Positions 16,522-25,829 are shown, counted from the stretch's first letter. The stretch is DNA of 64,000 nucleotides from Rhodomicrobium sp. R_RK_3 (GCF_002198715.1 NZ_MWLK01000015.1:1-64000), one strand, 5' to 3'. Program-made: numbers and translations. The notes: generated by a model not told the origin, from the sequence alone.

Positions 16522-17751
16522 TCATTGCGGCCAGGATACATGCAGTGCGCCGATCCTGCGGATGCCCGCATGCCCCTGCAAGCTCGGCGGCTCGCCACTA
16601 AGCTGAAGCCGCGGCAACCGTGCTGCGAGCGCCGCCAACCCCTCCTCCAGTTCTGCCCTCGCCAATGCCTCTCCAAGACAGCGATGAGCGCCGCCGCCGA
16701 ACACCTGATGCCACCGCGGATGATCGGAACGGCGGATGTCGAAACGGTCGGGGTCGGCATAAAGCGCAGTATCGCGCATGGCCGACATCGTGGATAGGCG
16801 CAGCACTCGCCCTGCCGGGATCACATATCCGTCGATCGCAATATCGGCCGTGGTGAAGCGCGGTACCGAGCCGATGGCCGGCTCATAGCGCAACGCCTCC
16901 GAAACTGTCCCAGGGATTAATGGCGGGTTGGAGCAGACGGCTTCCCACTGCGGCCGGTCCTGAAGAAGCAGAGCGACCTGAATTGCCATAGCAGCCCGGG
17001 TAGTGTCGCTGCCGGCAACGATGACCGTGACGAGTTGGGACAAGATCTCACCTAGGGAAAGCTCGCCGGCCTCTTCGGCCGCCTTCACGAAGCTTGTGCT
17101 GAAGTCGTCGCGGGACGCGTGGCGGCGATCCGCTACGAGGCGCTCCACGTAATCAAGCAGCTCTGCCGCAGCGCGGGTTATGTCCGGTACCTCGTCAGGG
17201 GTGAAGGAGGGGTTAAGAACACGAGTGAAGGAATAGACGGAGCGGGTGAAGCTCGGCAGGTCCTCGTCGGGAAGACCGAGGATGCTAGCAATGGTGAGGG
17301 CTGGGATAAGCGCGGCATAGTCGTCGAGGAGATTCATCCGGCCCTCGGAGAGCCGCGCCTCGATCAGCCCCTCCGCGACGGCACGAATCCGTGGCCTGAT
17401 GCCGGCGACTGTGCGGAAGGCGAAGGCGCGCGACATCGGCGCGCGCCGACTGCGGTGGGGGACTTCGTTCGAGAACACCATCGACTGCCCGATGATCTCG
17501 AAGATCGGCCCCGACGTGATACCGCGCAACTTCAGAAACTCGGTTTCGAGCTGGCGCGTGCGTGGATCTGTAATCAGCGTTTCGACGTCGGCCGCACGGA
17601 TTGCGAGATAGGCGCCGTCGTCGCCCTGAAGGAAAGGGGTTTCGCCTCGATAGCGCCGGAAGGCGCCGTGCGGATCGGCATCAAGGTCGGCGATCGCTAC
17701 GATCGGAATGGTGCGCGATCCCGTTTCTGCCGAAGTATGGGGTTGGCTCAC
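16522..17751 (-). CDS. Cytochrome P450
   Basis: A soluble 409-residue bacterial P450 of normal length. It has the heme-binding FGGGAHRCLG with the ligand Cys near residue 358, the I-helix oxygen-activation motif AGSDTT, and the K-helix ExxR in EALRYEP. It hydroxylates or epoxidises a hydrophobic substrate, which the sequence does not identify. No ferredoxin or reductase gene is in the window, so electron partners must come from elsewhere. It lies downstream of the MFS gene on the same strand, and the pair may be co-transcribed. A related P450 remnant lies 0.9 kb beyond its 3' end. Confidence 0.93.
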   Translation of the reverse strand: MSQPHTSAETGSRTIPIVAIADLDADPHGAFRRYRGETPFLQGDDGAYLAIRAADVETLITDPRTRQLETEFLKLRGITSGPIFEIIGQSMVFSNEVPHRSRRAPMSRAFAFRTVAGIRPRIRAVAEGLIEARLSEGRMNLLDDYAALIPALTIASILGLPDEDLPSFTRSVYSFTRVLNPSFTPDEVPDITRAAAELLDYVERLVADRRHASRDDFSTSFVKAAEEAGELSLGEILSQLVTVIVAGSDTTRAAMAIQVALLLQDRPQWEAVCSNPPLIPGTVSEALRYEPAIGSVPRFTTADIAIDGYVIPAGRVLRLSTMSAMRDTALYADPDRFDIRRSDHPRWHQVFGGGAHRCLGEALARAELEEGLAALAARLPRLQLSGEPPSLQGHAGIRRIGALHVSWPQ

Positions 17752-17997
17752 GATGTCGTCTCCGTAGTTGGAATTTTACTGGCCGCAAGTGGGCGGCGGC
17801 CTCGCCATCCCGCAAAAACAAGAGGGCGCTATTCGCGAGGAGGCATAGCGCCATGCTGATGAGTAATTCGCCTTTTGGACGGGCGGCCATCATGGCGCAC
17901 CGCGGTTCAGCACCGGTATAATTCGGTCAGGTGGGCCCCGTTGAGCCCGGCAGCTCGCCGCAGCTGTGGAAGTCACCCACCAAGGCAACAACGTCCG

Positions 17998-19359
17998 TCA
18001 TTGTTCGGCTTTTGCGCTCTCGCTGCGATGGTGGCAAATCGCTATCGCGATCGACGTGAGCGCGGTCATCACGATGATCGTCCAAAGCACGGTGCGGAAC
18101 GCGACGGCATAGACATCGCCATGCCCGCCATTGCCAGCAGCAACCCTGGCCGCAAGCGCCGGATTGTCCACGACACCGCCGATGACCCAGTGGATCGCGG
18201 CGGCGTAGATGCCGATTGCGATGGCTTCGCTTCCAAGCCGCAGAAAGTTCAGCATGCCGGCGGCCGTCCCGGCGCTTTGAGGCGGTACCGCACCAATCGC
18301 GGCTCCATCGACAAGTCCAGCCGGCAGCCCCCACCCGAAGCCGAGGAGGATCATTGGGACGACGATCCAGCCGATCGGAAGCGACGGCCCGAGCAGGAAC
18401 ATGCCGAAATCACCGATTATCAACACGGCGAGCGACACGTAAATGACGGCCATCGCGGTCACTGAGGGGAAGCGCTTCATGATCATCGCGACCAGGATCG
18501 GGCTGACGAAGATCGGGACAGTCATCAGGAGCAGAAGTGAACCTGCGGCGGGTGCGTCCATGTTGTGTTGCGCGCTCAATGCCACCGGCAGGTAAGTGAA
18601 GAGGGTCATGAAGCCGATCGCGTCAGCGACGGGCACCAGGGCGAATCCGAGGAAGGTCGGATTCTTCAGCAGCGAGAAATCGACCGCCTTGGTTGCCCGC
18701 GTGTTCAAACGGGGTGCATGAGGAACATGGCGGCTCAAGCAGAAGGCAACAGCCGCGACAATGCCGTAGAGGAGAAAGACTCCGCGCCAGTCGATGATCG
18801 GGATAAGCCAGCCGGCAAGCGTCGGCCCGACGGTGCCACCGAGACCGAGAGTCGATCCAAAGATTGCGAAGTTCCGACCACGGACTTCGGGCGGGAAGGC
18901 GTTAGAGAGCGTCGCCGAAGCCCCGGCGAATATCGCCGCGCCGGCGATACCGCATACCACGCGGCCGACATCGAGCATCAGCAGCGATGGGGCTGCTGCA
19001 CTGATCACCGAGCCGACGACCATGAGCACGGTTCCGATCACAAACGTGATCTTGTAGCCGATCCTATCCGACAGAACGCCCCACACCAGCATGAAAACGG
19101 CGAAAGACGCATTGAAGCCGTTCACCACGCCTTGCAGCAGTGCGGGGTTCGCGCCCAGATCGCGTGCAATTCCCGGCAACGCGACCGCCGTTCCGGAAAT
19201 CCCGATCGGCATGACGAAAACGGCGAGAAGAATGACAGGCAGTGCCAACCTGGACGTGGTCGCTAGCGCCGCAACACCAGCCCCCTTCACATTGACGCCA
19301 GCGACGGCGCCCATCGGATCTGCGGACCTGGCGGATGATGAAACCCCAGTTTCCATCAT
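17998..19359 (-). CDS. MFS efflux-type transporter
   Basis: A 453-residue inner-membrane protein with about 12 or more transmembrane helices. The MFS motif A variant GVLSDRIGYK lies between helices 2 and 3, and the motif C-like GSTLGLGGTVGPTLAGWL lies in helix 5, which indicates a drug/H+ antiporter type. It probably exports a toxic substrate or product of the P450/SDR set. It is the first gene on its strand upstream of the P450, 246 bp away. A dyad operator lies about 290 bp upstream. The start could be the first or second of two adjacent Met codons. Confidence 0.9.
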   Translation of the reverse strand: MMETGVSSSARSADPMGAVAGVNVKGAGVAALATTSRLALPVILLAVFVMPIGISGTAVALPGIARDLGANPALLQGVVNGFNASFAVFMLVWGVLSDRIGYKITFVIGTVLMVVGSVISAAAPSLLMLDVGRVVCGIAGAAIFAGASATLSNAFPPEVRGRNFAIFGSTLGLGGTVGPTLAGWLIPIIDWRGVFLLYGIVAAVAFCLSRHVPHAPRLNTRATKAVDFSLLKNPTFLGFALVPVADAIGFMTLFTYLPVALSAQHNMDAPAAGSLLLLMTVPIFVSPILVAMIMKRFPSVTAMAVIYVSLAVLIIGDFGMFLLGPSLPIGWIVVPMILLGFGWGLPAGLVDGAAIGAVPPQSAGTAAGMLNFLRLGSEAIAIGIYAAAIHWVIGGVVDNPALAARVAAGNGGHGDVYAVAFRTVLWTIIVMTALTSIAIAICHHRSESAKAEQ

Positions 19360-19360
19360 C

Positions 19361-19564
19361 TTAATGAAGCCCCGATCCGTGCTCTGGGTTGGCTGAAATC
19401 GCCGTCGACCAGCAGGTCGACGCGAGGGCGATGTCTTCCGAGCGCTCGCTGCGGGTGTGAGGCACTAGCTGGCCTATCCGCTTCTTCAATTCGCCGAGCT
19501 GCGCCGAACTAATGCCGCTGCTTTCGCCGATGGTGCCTGTGATCCTTCCTTCCGACCTCGACAT
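19361..19564 (-). CDS. Uncertain small ORF directly ahead of the MFS gene
   Basis: A 67-codon frame ends next to the MFS start. Residues 20-50 (AQLGELKKRIGQLVPHTRSE) could be helical, but the C-terminus looks random and no family is recognised. AGGAAGG lies just inside the frame, so its own ribosome site is poor. It could be a leader or regulator fragment, or simply chance. I keep it only because it abuts the MFS gene and lies below an operator. Confidence 0.25.
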   Translation of the reverse strand: MSRSEGRITGTIGESSGISSAQLGELKKRIGQLVPHTRSERSEDIALASTCWSTAISANPEHGSGLH

Positions 19565-19651
19565 TCAAATCCCTTCATGTCCCGCGGTGATCATTCAATG
19601 CCGATCGCCCAAAGATGTGACGGGCAAAAATCCCTTGGAAGGTCGCAGCTC

Positions 19652-19668
19652 AGAATACATTCTATTCT
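19652..19668. promoter_or_regulatory. Dyad operator AGAATA-CATTC-TATTCT (site 2 of 6)
   Basis: A perfect 6-bp dyad with a 5-bp spacer, followed by CCCGCGGAATT. The same module, including the GCGG(A/C)AT tail, occurs at 21329 and 38051. It lies between the SDR stop and the MFS gene, on the upstream side of the MFS/P450 pair. Confidence 0.65.
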
Positions 19669-19705
19669 CCCGCGGAATTGGGGCGCGGCATCGCCGCCAC
19701 TTTTC

Positions 19706-20407
19706 CTAGAACCGCTCAACCCACGGCCTGAGCACCAATTCGTCCGTCCATGCGCTTCTTGGCTGGCACAGGAGATCCACGTAGCTTTGCGCGATGTGAT
19801 GCGGGTCGAGCGTGCTGTCAGGCTTATCCTCTGGATCGAGGTGAAGACCCGAACGGACGAAGCCATCGACGACAACATGCGCGACGTGGATACCCTTGGG
19901 ACCCAGTTCGCGTGCGGCGCTCTGAGCCAGTCCGCGAAGGGCGAACTTGCCCATGGCGAACGCGGCAGAGTTGGCGAAGCCTTTTATGCTCGCAGTGTTC
20001 CCTGTCAGCAGAATCGCGCCGCGTCCCAGAGGCACCATTCGCCTTGCTGCGTGATGCACGGTGAGAAGGCCGCCGAACGCGGTCGCTGCGATCGACTTCT
20101 GCGCGGCCCGTGGGTCGAGTTGGTCGAGCGAGCCGCGAAGAGGGGCGGCGGCGTTGAAGACGACGACATCGGGGTCGCCTGTCTCAGCTTCTAACGTCTC
20201 GAATAAACTCGCCATGGCGTCGGGTTCCGCAGCATCGACCTGATAGGCCCGCGCTCCCGTTTCCTCAACAAGCGGCTGCAGCTTCTCGATATTGCGCGCC
20301 CCGAGGCTAACCAACACACCAAGTGAGGTCAGGCACCGCGCAAGAGCGGCGCTGATGCCAGGGCCCGCTCCGATAATAAGGGCCCGGTTGAACGGGAGAT
20401 CCTTCAT
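19706..20407 (-). CDS. Short-chain dehydrogenase, Phe-for-Tyr subfamily
   Basis: A 233-residue Rossmann protein with nucleotide-binding GAGPGISAALA at the N-terminus and the NAA segment in VVFNAAAPLRG. The usual YxxxK is FAMGK here, followed by RGLAQSAARELGPKGIHVAHVV. This Phe form is, to my knowledge, characteristic of a recognised SDR group and need not mean loss of function, but the reaction is less predictable. It lies 80 bp after the SDR at 20488 on the same strand, so they may be one operon. The substrate is unknown and probably linked to the P450 product. Confidence 0.85.
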   Translation of the reverse strand: MKDLPFNRALIIGAGPGISAALARCLTSLGVLVSLGARNIEKLQPLVEETGARAYQVDAAEPDAMASLFETLEAETGDPDVVVFNAAAPLRGSLDQLDPRAAQKSIAATAFGGLLTVHHAARRMVPLGRGAILLTGNTASIKGFANSAAFAMGKFALRGLAQSAARELGPKGIHVAHVVVDGFVRSGLHLDPEDKPDSTLDPHHIAQSYVDLLCQPRSAWTDELVLRPWVERF

Positions 20408-20487
20408 TTGTTTCCTCAGCTAACGCGGGTTTGTGCCAACGCGCCGGTCGCATCGACGTCGACGCGGCCGGCCGCCTGTTGCGAGGG

Positions 20488-21237
20488 TCAGATCTGCGTC
20501 TGGCCGCCGTCTACCACGAGGTCACTGCCCGTGACGAAGCTGCTCTCGGCCGAAGCGAGGAAAAACACACCGGACGCGATTTCTTCAGGCCGGGCCAAGC
20601 GGCCGAGCGGGACCATATCGACTAGGCCTGCGACGAGGGCGTCCTTCGCTTCCTTGCTGTCCACTTGGAGGTCGATAATGGGGGTGTCCGTTGGGCCCGG
20701 GCTAATCGTGTTAACGCGGATGCTCCGCCCCTTGAGCTCCGCTGCCCAGCTGCGCGCGAAGGAGCGTTCTGCTGCCTTCGTGGCGCAGTAGGCGCCATAG
20801 AGCGGCGCCCCAATCAGATGGCCTGAGGAGGAGACGAGGACGATGGACGCGCCCTCGTTCAGATGCGGTAGCGCCTTTTGCACGGTGAAGAACGTGCCGC
20901 GCACATTTGTCCTGAACGTCTTGTCGAAATGCTCAGGGGTCGCGTCAGCGAGCGTAACAAGTTCCGCGAAGCCGGCGCTTGCAACGACGATGTCGATCGA
21001 TCCTTTCTCGGTCTTGATCATTTCGTAGAGCCGATCGAGATCGTCGAGATTGGTGACGTCACCCTGGACAGTTGCTACGTTTCGGCCGATTTCGGCTTTC
21101 GCTTTTTCCAGCTCCGACGCACGCCTGCCTGTAATGAATACGTAGGCGCCTTCCTCCACGAACCGCTTGGCTGATGCGAGGCCAATACCACTGCTGCCGC
21201 CGGTAATGACCGCCACCTTTCCTTCAAGTTTGGACAT
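20488..21237 (-). CDS. Classical SDR oxidoreductase
   Basis: A 249-residue classical short-chain dehydrogenase with TGGSSGIGLA for NAD(P) binding, the ASAG segment, catalytic Ser in VLVSSSGH and YCATK as the YxxxK. The C-terminus SDLVVDGG is the usual family end. All catalytic residues are present. Its ribosome site AGAAGGATC lies about 8 bp from ATG. The dyad operator at 21329 sits about 90 bp upstream, in a promoter position. It probably oxidises an alcohol made by the P450 or reduces a ketone. Confidence 0.92.
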   Translation of the reverse strand: MSKLEGKVAVITGGSSGIGLASAKRFVEEGAYVFITGRRASELEKAKAEIGRNVATVQGDVTNLDDLDRLYEMIKTEKGSIDIVVASAGFAELVTLADATPEHFDKTFRTNVRGTFFTVQKALPHLNEGASIVLVSSSGHLIGAPLYGAYCATKAAERSFARSWAAELKGRSIRVNTISPGPTDTPIIDLQVDSKEAKDALVAGLVDMVPLGRLARPEEIASGVFFLASAESSFVTGSDLVVDGGQTQI

Positions 21238-21328
21238 GCCCCAGATCCTTCTCGTCTTGTTGATCGGACCAACGCGGCCCAGCGAGGTTTACATGAGCAC
21301 GCAGAAATCATTCTGAAGATCACATTGA

Positions 21329-21345
21329 AGAATACATCCTATTCT
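21329..21345. promoter_or_regulatory. Dyad operator AGAATA-CATCC-TATTCT (site 3 of 6)
   Basis: A perfect 6-bp dyad with the tail GTCGCGGCATT, matching the 19652 and 38051 modules. Its distance to the SDR start at 21237 (about 90 bp) suits control of that gene. Confidence 0.65.
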
Positions 21346-21511
21346 GTCGCGGCATTCACAACAGAACCCGCTGTTAGCGCAGGCACTCCCAGTATAATAT
21401 TGCCGTGGTGCCCCGCAGGACTTCGATGCATGGGCGACCGTGGCGGTCCCCATCGGTCGAAAGCCCACAGCAGCTCCGAAGGAGCAGGACGACATGTGTA
21501 GGCGTGCCTCG

Positions 21512-21578
21512 AGATTGCCAAAAAGGGATCCCTGTGCTTCACAGATCTTCACAAGATTGCGCAATTTACTCCATTGAG
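21512..21578 (+). repeat. Degenerate 67-bp direct repeat, left copy
   Basis: Aligned without gaps to 48690-48756, 48 of 67 bases match. Shared blocks are GCCAAAAA, ATCTTCACAA and CAATTTACT, then ATTGAG, all at identical spacing. This copy lies 57 bp before the traG start. The other lies 160 bp before the small gene preceding the serine recombinase. Its role is unknown: it could be a shared promoter, a recombination site or old element ends. Confidence 0.6.
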
Positions 21579-21634
21579 AGTTGGCTTCTGCTCGGCCAAC
21601 CTTTTCAGACAGTTACACACTTGGCTGAAAAGGA

Positions 21635-23614
21635 TTGTCCGAGGTGTCGAGATCCCTGGCCCACAGTCTTCGAGGGATTTGCTGTTTTCTGATCGCGCTC
21701 CTCTGTCTCTGGGGCGCGACGGAATGGGCGGCAAGCGCACTCGGTTTTCAGCTGGCGCTCGGTCGCCCGTGGATCACGCTGTTCGGTGTACCTCTTTATG
21801 CGCCGTGGTCACTGTTTGGCTGGTGGCTGGCCTTCGAGGACCAGGCGCCGCATGTCTTTGCCCGAGCCGGAGCACTGGCGGCTCTCGGCGGGGTCCTCAG
21901 CGCGTCGATCGCGATCGGCGGAGGGATCCGGCGTGGCCGGGCCGGTAAGGTCCCCAGCACTTACGGCTCGGCCCGCTGGGCATCCGGACATGACATCCGC
22001 GAGGCGGGCCTTCACGCCGACCAAGGCGCTGTCCTTGGCTGCGTCCGGAACCGCTACCTTCGCCATGACGGGCCTGAGCATATCCTGGCGGTGGCGCCGA
22101 CACGGTCCGGCAAAGGCGTCGGTCTCGTCATCCCGACGCTGCTCACCTGGTCCGGCTCGGCGGTCATCCATGATCTCAAGGGCGAGAACTGGGCGCTGAC
22201 GGCTGGCTGGCGCGCCCGGTTCTCCGACTGCCTGCGCTTCGATCCGGTGAGCCCGCAGTCGGTGCGGTTCAATCCCCTCTTCGAGGTGCGCCGCGGCGTC
22301 AATGAAGTCCGCGATGTGCAGAACATCGCCGACATCCTCGTCGATCCGGAAGGCGCAAGGGAGCGTCGCGATCACTGGGAGAAAACCGCCCATGCCCTGC
22401 TCGTCGGCGCCATCCTCCATGTGCTCTATGCCGAGGAGGAAAAGACCCTCGCGCGCGTCGCCCATTTCCTTGCCGATCCGGCCCGCTCGATCCGCCGCAC
22501 CCTGTGGGTGATGCTGACGACCAACCATATCGGCAGCGAGGATGCACCACGAGCGCATCCGGCAATTGCCTCGATCGCACGCGAGCTGCTCAACAAGTCC
22601 GAGAACGAACGCTCGGGCGTCGTTTCGACCGCGATGAGCTTTCTCGGACTTTACCGCGACCCGATCATTGCCGCGACCACCTCTTGGTCGGACTTCCGGA
22701 TTGCCGATCTGATGGGTGGTCCGCGGCCGATCTCGCTCTATCTTGTCGTGCCGCCATCCGACCTGTCGCGCACCCGTCCGTTGATCCGGATGCTGCTCAA
22801 TCAGATCGGCCGCAGGCTCACCGAACGGTATGAGCCCGAGGAGCACAGAGATGAGAGCGCAAGCCTCCTGCTGATGCTCGACGAGTTCCCCGCGCTCGGC
22901 CGGCTCGATTTCTTCGAAAGCGCGCTCGCCTTTCTCGCCGGCTATGGGATCAGGGCATTTCTGGTGGCCCAGTCTCTCAACCAGATCGACAAGGCCTATG
23001 GCCCCAACCATGCCATCCTCGACAATTGCCATGTGCGCGTTGCCTTTGCGCCCAATGATGAGCGCACGGCCAAGCGTCTGTCCGACGCGCTGGGCACCGC
23101 AACGGAGGAGCGCAACCAGCGGAATTTTTCCGGACGCCGTTTTTCGGCCTGGCTGTCGCATACGACGATCTCGCATCAGGAGACGGCGCGTCCGCTGTTG
23201 ACGCCGGGCGAGATCCTGCAGCTCCCCCAGGATGAAGCCCTGATCTTTCTCTCCGGCATTCCGCCGATCCGCGCACGGAAACTGCATTATTACCGCGACC
23301 GCAATTTCCTGAAGCGTCGCCTGCCAGCGCCGGCTTTGAAGGCAAGTAAGGCCGGAGAGGCAGCATCCCATGACTGGGCCGGGTTCATCCGTGCTCCCCA
23401 TCCCGCCCTAGACCGTGGATGGTCCGAGCTCGGCGCGGCCAGCGGCGTGCCAGATGAAGAAGCGCCCCATGACCGGCATGCTGGCACGGTCCCATCCGCC
23501 CTCACTCGCGAAGACATGCCGGTCCTCTTCGAGGATTGGGCCGAGCCAGCCTCCTCTGTAGTGGATGACGACGGCGCCATCGTCGAGCTGCCGGGAGGCG
23601 TGACGCTGTCATGA
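21635..23614 (+). CDS. traG: TraG/VirD4 type IV coupling protein
   Basis: A 659-residue coupling ATPase that links the relaxosome to the transfer channel. Two N-terminal transmembrane segments (about residues 14-35 and 48-65) are followed by Walker A APTRSGKGVG near residue 155 and Walker B LLMLDEFPALG near 400. The IRAFLVAQSLNQIDKAYG block is diagnostic. There is no in-frame ATG at the expected place; translation must begin at TTG 21635 or GTG 21644. The upstream sequence is a repeat shared with 48.7 kb, so the native 5' end may have been replaced by recombination. It overlaps the next gene by 4 bp. Confidence 0.92.
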   Translation: MSEVSRSLAHSLRGICCFLIALLCLWGATEWAASALGFQLALGRPWITLFGVPLYAPWSLFGWWLAFEDQAPHVFARAGALAALGGVLSASIAIGGGIRRGRAGKVPSTYGSARWASGHDIREAGLHADQGAVLGCVRNRYLRHDGPEHILAVAPTRSGKGVGLVIPTLLTWSGSAVIHDLKGENWALTAGWRARFSDCLRFDPVSPQSVRFNPLFEVRRGVNEVRDVQNIADILVDPEGARERRDHWEKTAHALLVGAILHVLYAEEEKTLARVAHFLADPARSIRRTLWVMLTTNHIGSEDAPRAHPAIASIARELLNKSENERSGVVSTAMSFLGLYRDPIIAATTSWSDFRIADLMGGPRPISLYLVVPPSDLSRTRPLIRMLLNQIGRRLTERYEPEEHRDESASLLLMLDEFPALGRLDFFESALAFLAGYGIRAFLVAQSLNQIDKAYGPNHAILDNCHVRVAFAPNDERTAKRLSDALGTATEERNQRNFSGRRFSAWLSHTTISHQETARPLLTPGEILQLPQDEALIFLSGIPPIRARKLHYYRDRNFLKRRLPAPALKASKAGEAASHDWAGFIRAPHPALDRGWSELGAASGVPDEEAPHDRHAGTVPSALTREDMPVLFEDWAEPASSVVDDDGAIVELPGGVTLS

Positions 23615-24144
23615 GGAAGAAGCGCTATTGCCTCTATCTCTCCCGCCCGCTCGCGAACAAGTTCGAGCTTGTCGCGATGCGGCGGAAGCGCTCCAAATCC
23701 GCCTTTCTCGAGGACGCGCTGCGCCAGGCGCTGGAGCCCGAGACGCATCCCGGCATTGAGGACGTCTTGTTGCGACGGCTCGATGCGATGAGCCGGTCGA
23801 CCGGCACGCTCGAGCGCGAGGTCTTCGTCATCGGCGAAACGCTGGCCCTGCTGGTCCGCTATTTTCTGACCATTACGCCGCCACTCGCATCGAGCGAGCA
23901 GGAAGCTGCGCGCCTACTCGGCAAGGAACGCTATCAGGCATTTCTCATTCAGATCGGCCGCCGGCTCGGCGCCAATCGCCGCTTTGCCGCTGAGGTGCTC
24001 GAAACGGTGCGCATGTCTCCATCGGATGTCTTCGCGAATCCCGCGGAGGAGCAGCCCGAAGCGCGCGCCAATGGTGCTGCGGCTCACCAAGCCAGCGACC
24101 CCGCACTGACCGCCAAAAGCCAGGGAGATGACCATCATGGTTGA
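23611..24144 (+). CDS. CopG/ribbon-helix-helix-like conjugal transfer accessory protein
   Basis: A 177-residue protein between traG and trbB, the standard place for a CopG-like protein in alphaproteobacterial trb clusters. Residues 1-40 (YCLYLSRPLANKFELVAMRR) form a ribbon-helix-helix-like segment. A hydrophobic patch VRYFLTITPP lies near residue 85. A homologue with the same layout is at 62842-63354. It may bind DNA near oriT or regulate the cluster. It overlaps both neighbours. Confidence 0.82.
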   Translation: MRKKRYCLYLSRPLANKFELVAMRRKRSKSAFLEDALRQALEPETHPGIEDVLLRRLDAMSRSTGTLEREVFVIGETLALLVRYFLTITPPLASSEQEAARLLGKERYQAFLIQIGRRLGANRRFAAEVLETVRMSPSDVFANPAEEQPEARANGAAAHQASDPALTAKSQGDDHHG

Positions 24145-25129
24145 CCTGATCAGACTGACAGGGAGCCAGGAAGCCACCAATCGCCGCCGCCAGATGCTGC
24201 AAACGGCGTTTGGCGCCGAGATCGCGCAGGCCCTCGCCGATCCCTCCGTCATCGAGGTGATGGTCAACCCGGATGGCAGGCTATGGGTCGATCAGGTCCC
24301 GGAGGGGCGCAGTGATACCGGCGAGACCATGAGTAGCGCGGAGACGGAGCGGATCATTCGGCTCGTCGCCACCCATACACGCCGGGAGGTGCATGCCGGC
24401 GCACCGATCCTCTCGGCAGAACTCCCCGATACAGGCGAGCGCTTCGAGGGACTGATCCCGCCGGTTGCCCCTGCTCCCTGCTTCGCGATCCGCAAGCCGG
24501 CGCAGAGCGTCTTCCGGCTCGGCGACTATGTTGCCAGCCGGATCCTGACGGCAGCCCAGGCCGAGATGCTGATCAAGGCCGTCCGTACGCGCTGGAACAT
24601 CGTCATCGTTGGCGGCACCTCGTCAGGCAAGACGACCCTGGTCAACGCCCTGCTGGCCGAGGTTGCGACGATGGATGAGCGAGTCGTCATCCTCGAAGAT
24701 ACGCGCGAACTGCAGTGCGCGGCGCCCGATTGCGTCAGGCTGCGCACCAAGCCGGGGGTGGCATCGCTTGCCGATCTGGTTCGCTCGACGCTTCGCCTAC
24801 GGCCCGATCGCATCGTCGTCGGCGAGGTGCGCGGCGCCGAGGCGCTCGACATGCTCAAGGCGTGGAATACCGGACATCCCGGCGGCATCACCACGCTGCA
24901 TGCCAATTCGGCGGCCAGCGCCCTCATCCGCCTCGAGCAGCTCGTGCAGGAGGCCGTCATCACCGTGCCGCGCGCCCTGATCGCCGAGGCGATTGATCTC
25001 ATCGTGTTCTTGAGCGGACGCGGCGCCGCTCGCCGGGTGGAAAGCCTGCTCCATCTCAAAGGTCTGGACGCCCAAGATGGCTATCGCCTCGAGCCGCTCG
25101 ATCACGCTCCAAATCCGGAGAGCGCATGA
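24128..25129 (+). CDS. trbB: TrbB, VirB11-type secretion ATPase
   Basis: A 333-residue cytoplasmic hexameric ATPase that powers pilus assembly and DNA transfer. It has an N-terminal domain with VMVNPDGRLWVD, Walker A GGTSSGKTTL, an Asp box region EDTRELQC, and Walker B DRIVVGEVRG followed by the HPGG and TTLHANSA motifs. The frame also allows a start at 24137. It overlaps the CopG-like gene and trbC. The second copy at 61892-62845 is clearly homologous but diverged. Confidence 0.95.
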   Translation: MTIMVDLIRLTGSQEATNRRRQMLQTAFGAEIAQALADPSVIEVMVNPDGRLWVDQVPEGRSDTGETMSSAETERIIRLVATHTRREVHAGAPILSAELPDTGERFEGLIPPVAPAPCFAIRKPAQSVFRLGDYVASRILTAAQAEMLIKAVRTRWNIVIVGGTSSGKTTLVNALLAEVATMDERVVILEDTRELQCAAPDCVRLRTKPGVASLADLVRSTLRLRPDRIVVGEVRGAEALDMLKAWNTGHPGGITTLHANSAASALIRLEQLVQEAVITVPRALIAEAIDLIVFLSGRGAARRVESLLHLKGLDAQDGYRLEPLDHAPNPESA

Positions 25130-25545
25130 TGACCCGTTCCGTTCAAATTGATCCCGGTACGGCCGGCCATATCGATCAGAGATGTGGCCTAGCTGCCAAA
25201 CGCCCTGCTGCGCCGAGGTACCTGCGTCTTCCTATTCAATGCAGCGTCGCGATCGTGCTGACCCTGATCGTGCTCGCCGCAATGGGTCAGGAGGCGCACG
25301 CCGCCGGATCCGGCCTGCCGTGGGAAGCACCACTTGAGCGCATTCTGGAATCCATCGAAGGCCCGGTCGCCAAGGTCATCGCCGTGCTGAGCATCATCGT
25401 CACCGGCCTCAGCCTCGCCTTCGGCGACATGTCGGGTGGTTTCCGGCGGCTGATCCAGATCGTCTTCGGGCTGACCATTGCCTTTGCCGCCACCTCCTTC
25501 TTCCTCACCTTTTTCTCCTTCGCCGGCGGCGCGCTGATCAACTGA
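25126..25545 (+). CDS. trbC: TrbC, VirB2-type pilin
   Basis: A 139-residue prepilin. A long basic leader with a signal segment ends near AHAAGSGLPWE. Two transmembrane helices follow (VIAVLSIIVTGLSLAFG and IVFGLTIAFAATSFFLTFF), joined by the GDMSGGFRR loop typical of TrbC. The TraF peptidase at 37162 is the expected maturation enzyme. The leader is longer than in the second copy. Confidence 0.92.
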   Translation: MMTRSVQIDPGTAGHIDQRCGLAAKRPAAPRYLRLPIQCSVAIVLTLIVLAAMGQEAHAAGSGLPWEAPLERILESIEGPVAKVIAVLSIIVTGLSLAFGDMSGGFRRLIQIVFGLTIAFAATSFFLTFFSFAGGALIN

Positions 25546-25556
25546 AAGGCATCATC

Positions 25557-25829
25557 ATGCGACACCAGCCTGACACCATTCCCGGCTTTGTCGTGCCCCT
25601 GCATCGCTCTCTGACCGAGCCGGTCTTGCTCGCCGGCGCCCCGCGGGGCTTTGCCATCCTGGTCGGCACGCTCGCCGCGGCGATCGGCCTGGGGCTCCGG
25701 CTCTGGTTCGCCGGGCTGATCATTGCCGTTGCCGGTCATGCTCTTGCGGTTTGGGTCACCAAACGCGACCCGGCCTTTCTCACCGTCCTCTCCCGGCACA
25801 GCCGCCACAAAGGATTCCTGTCATGCTGA
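25557..25829 (+). CDS. trbD: TrbD, VirB3-type inner membrane protein
   Basis: A 90-residue inner-membrane protein with the VPLHRSLTEPVLLAGAPRG N-terminal signature of TrbD/VirB3, two close transmembrane segments and a KRDPAFL tail. Its stop overlaps the trbE ATG (ATGCTGA). It works with TrbE at the base of the channel. Confidence 0.92.
   Translation: MRHQPDTIPGFVVPLHRSLTEPVLLAGAPRGFAILVGTLAAAIGLGLRLWFAGLIIAVAGHALAVWVTKRDPAFLTVLSRHSRHKGFLSC

Noticed and set aside
19706-20407. Phe in place of the catalytic Tyr in this SDR, considered as a loss-of-function change
   Set aside because: To my knowledge a recognised SDR group with the RALAQSMARELGP-type helix naturally has Phe there, so it is noted in the gene entry but not claimed as an anomaly.
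21809-23401. 530-codon open frame on the minus strand opposite traG
   Set aside because: Arg/His-rich sequence with no family features, lying antisense to a clear traG. High GC content leaves long antisense frames open.
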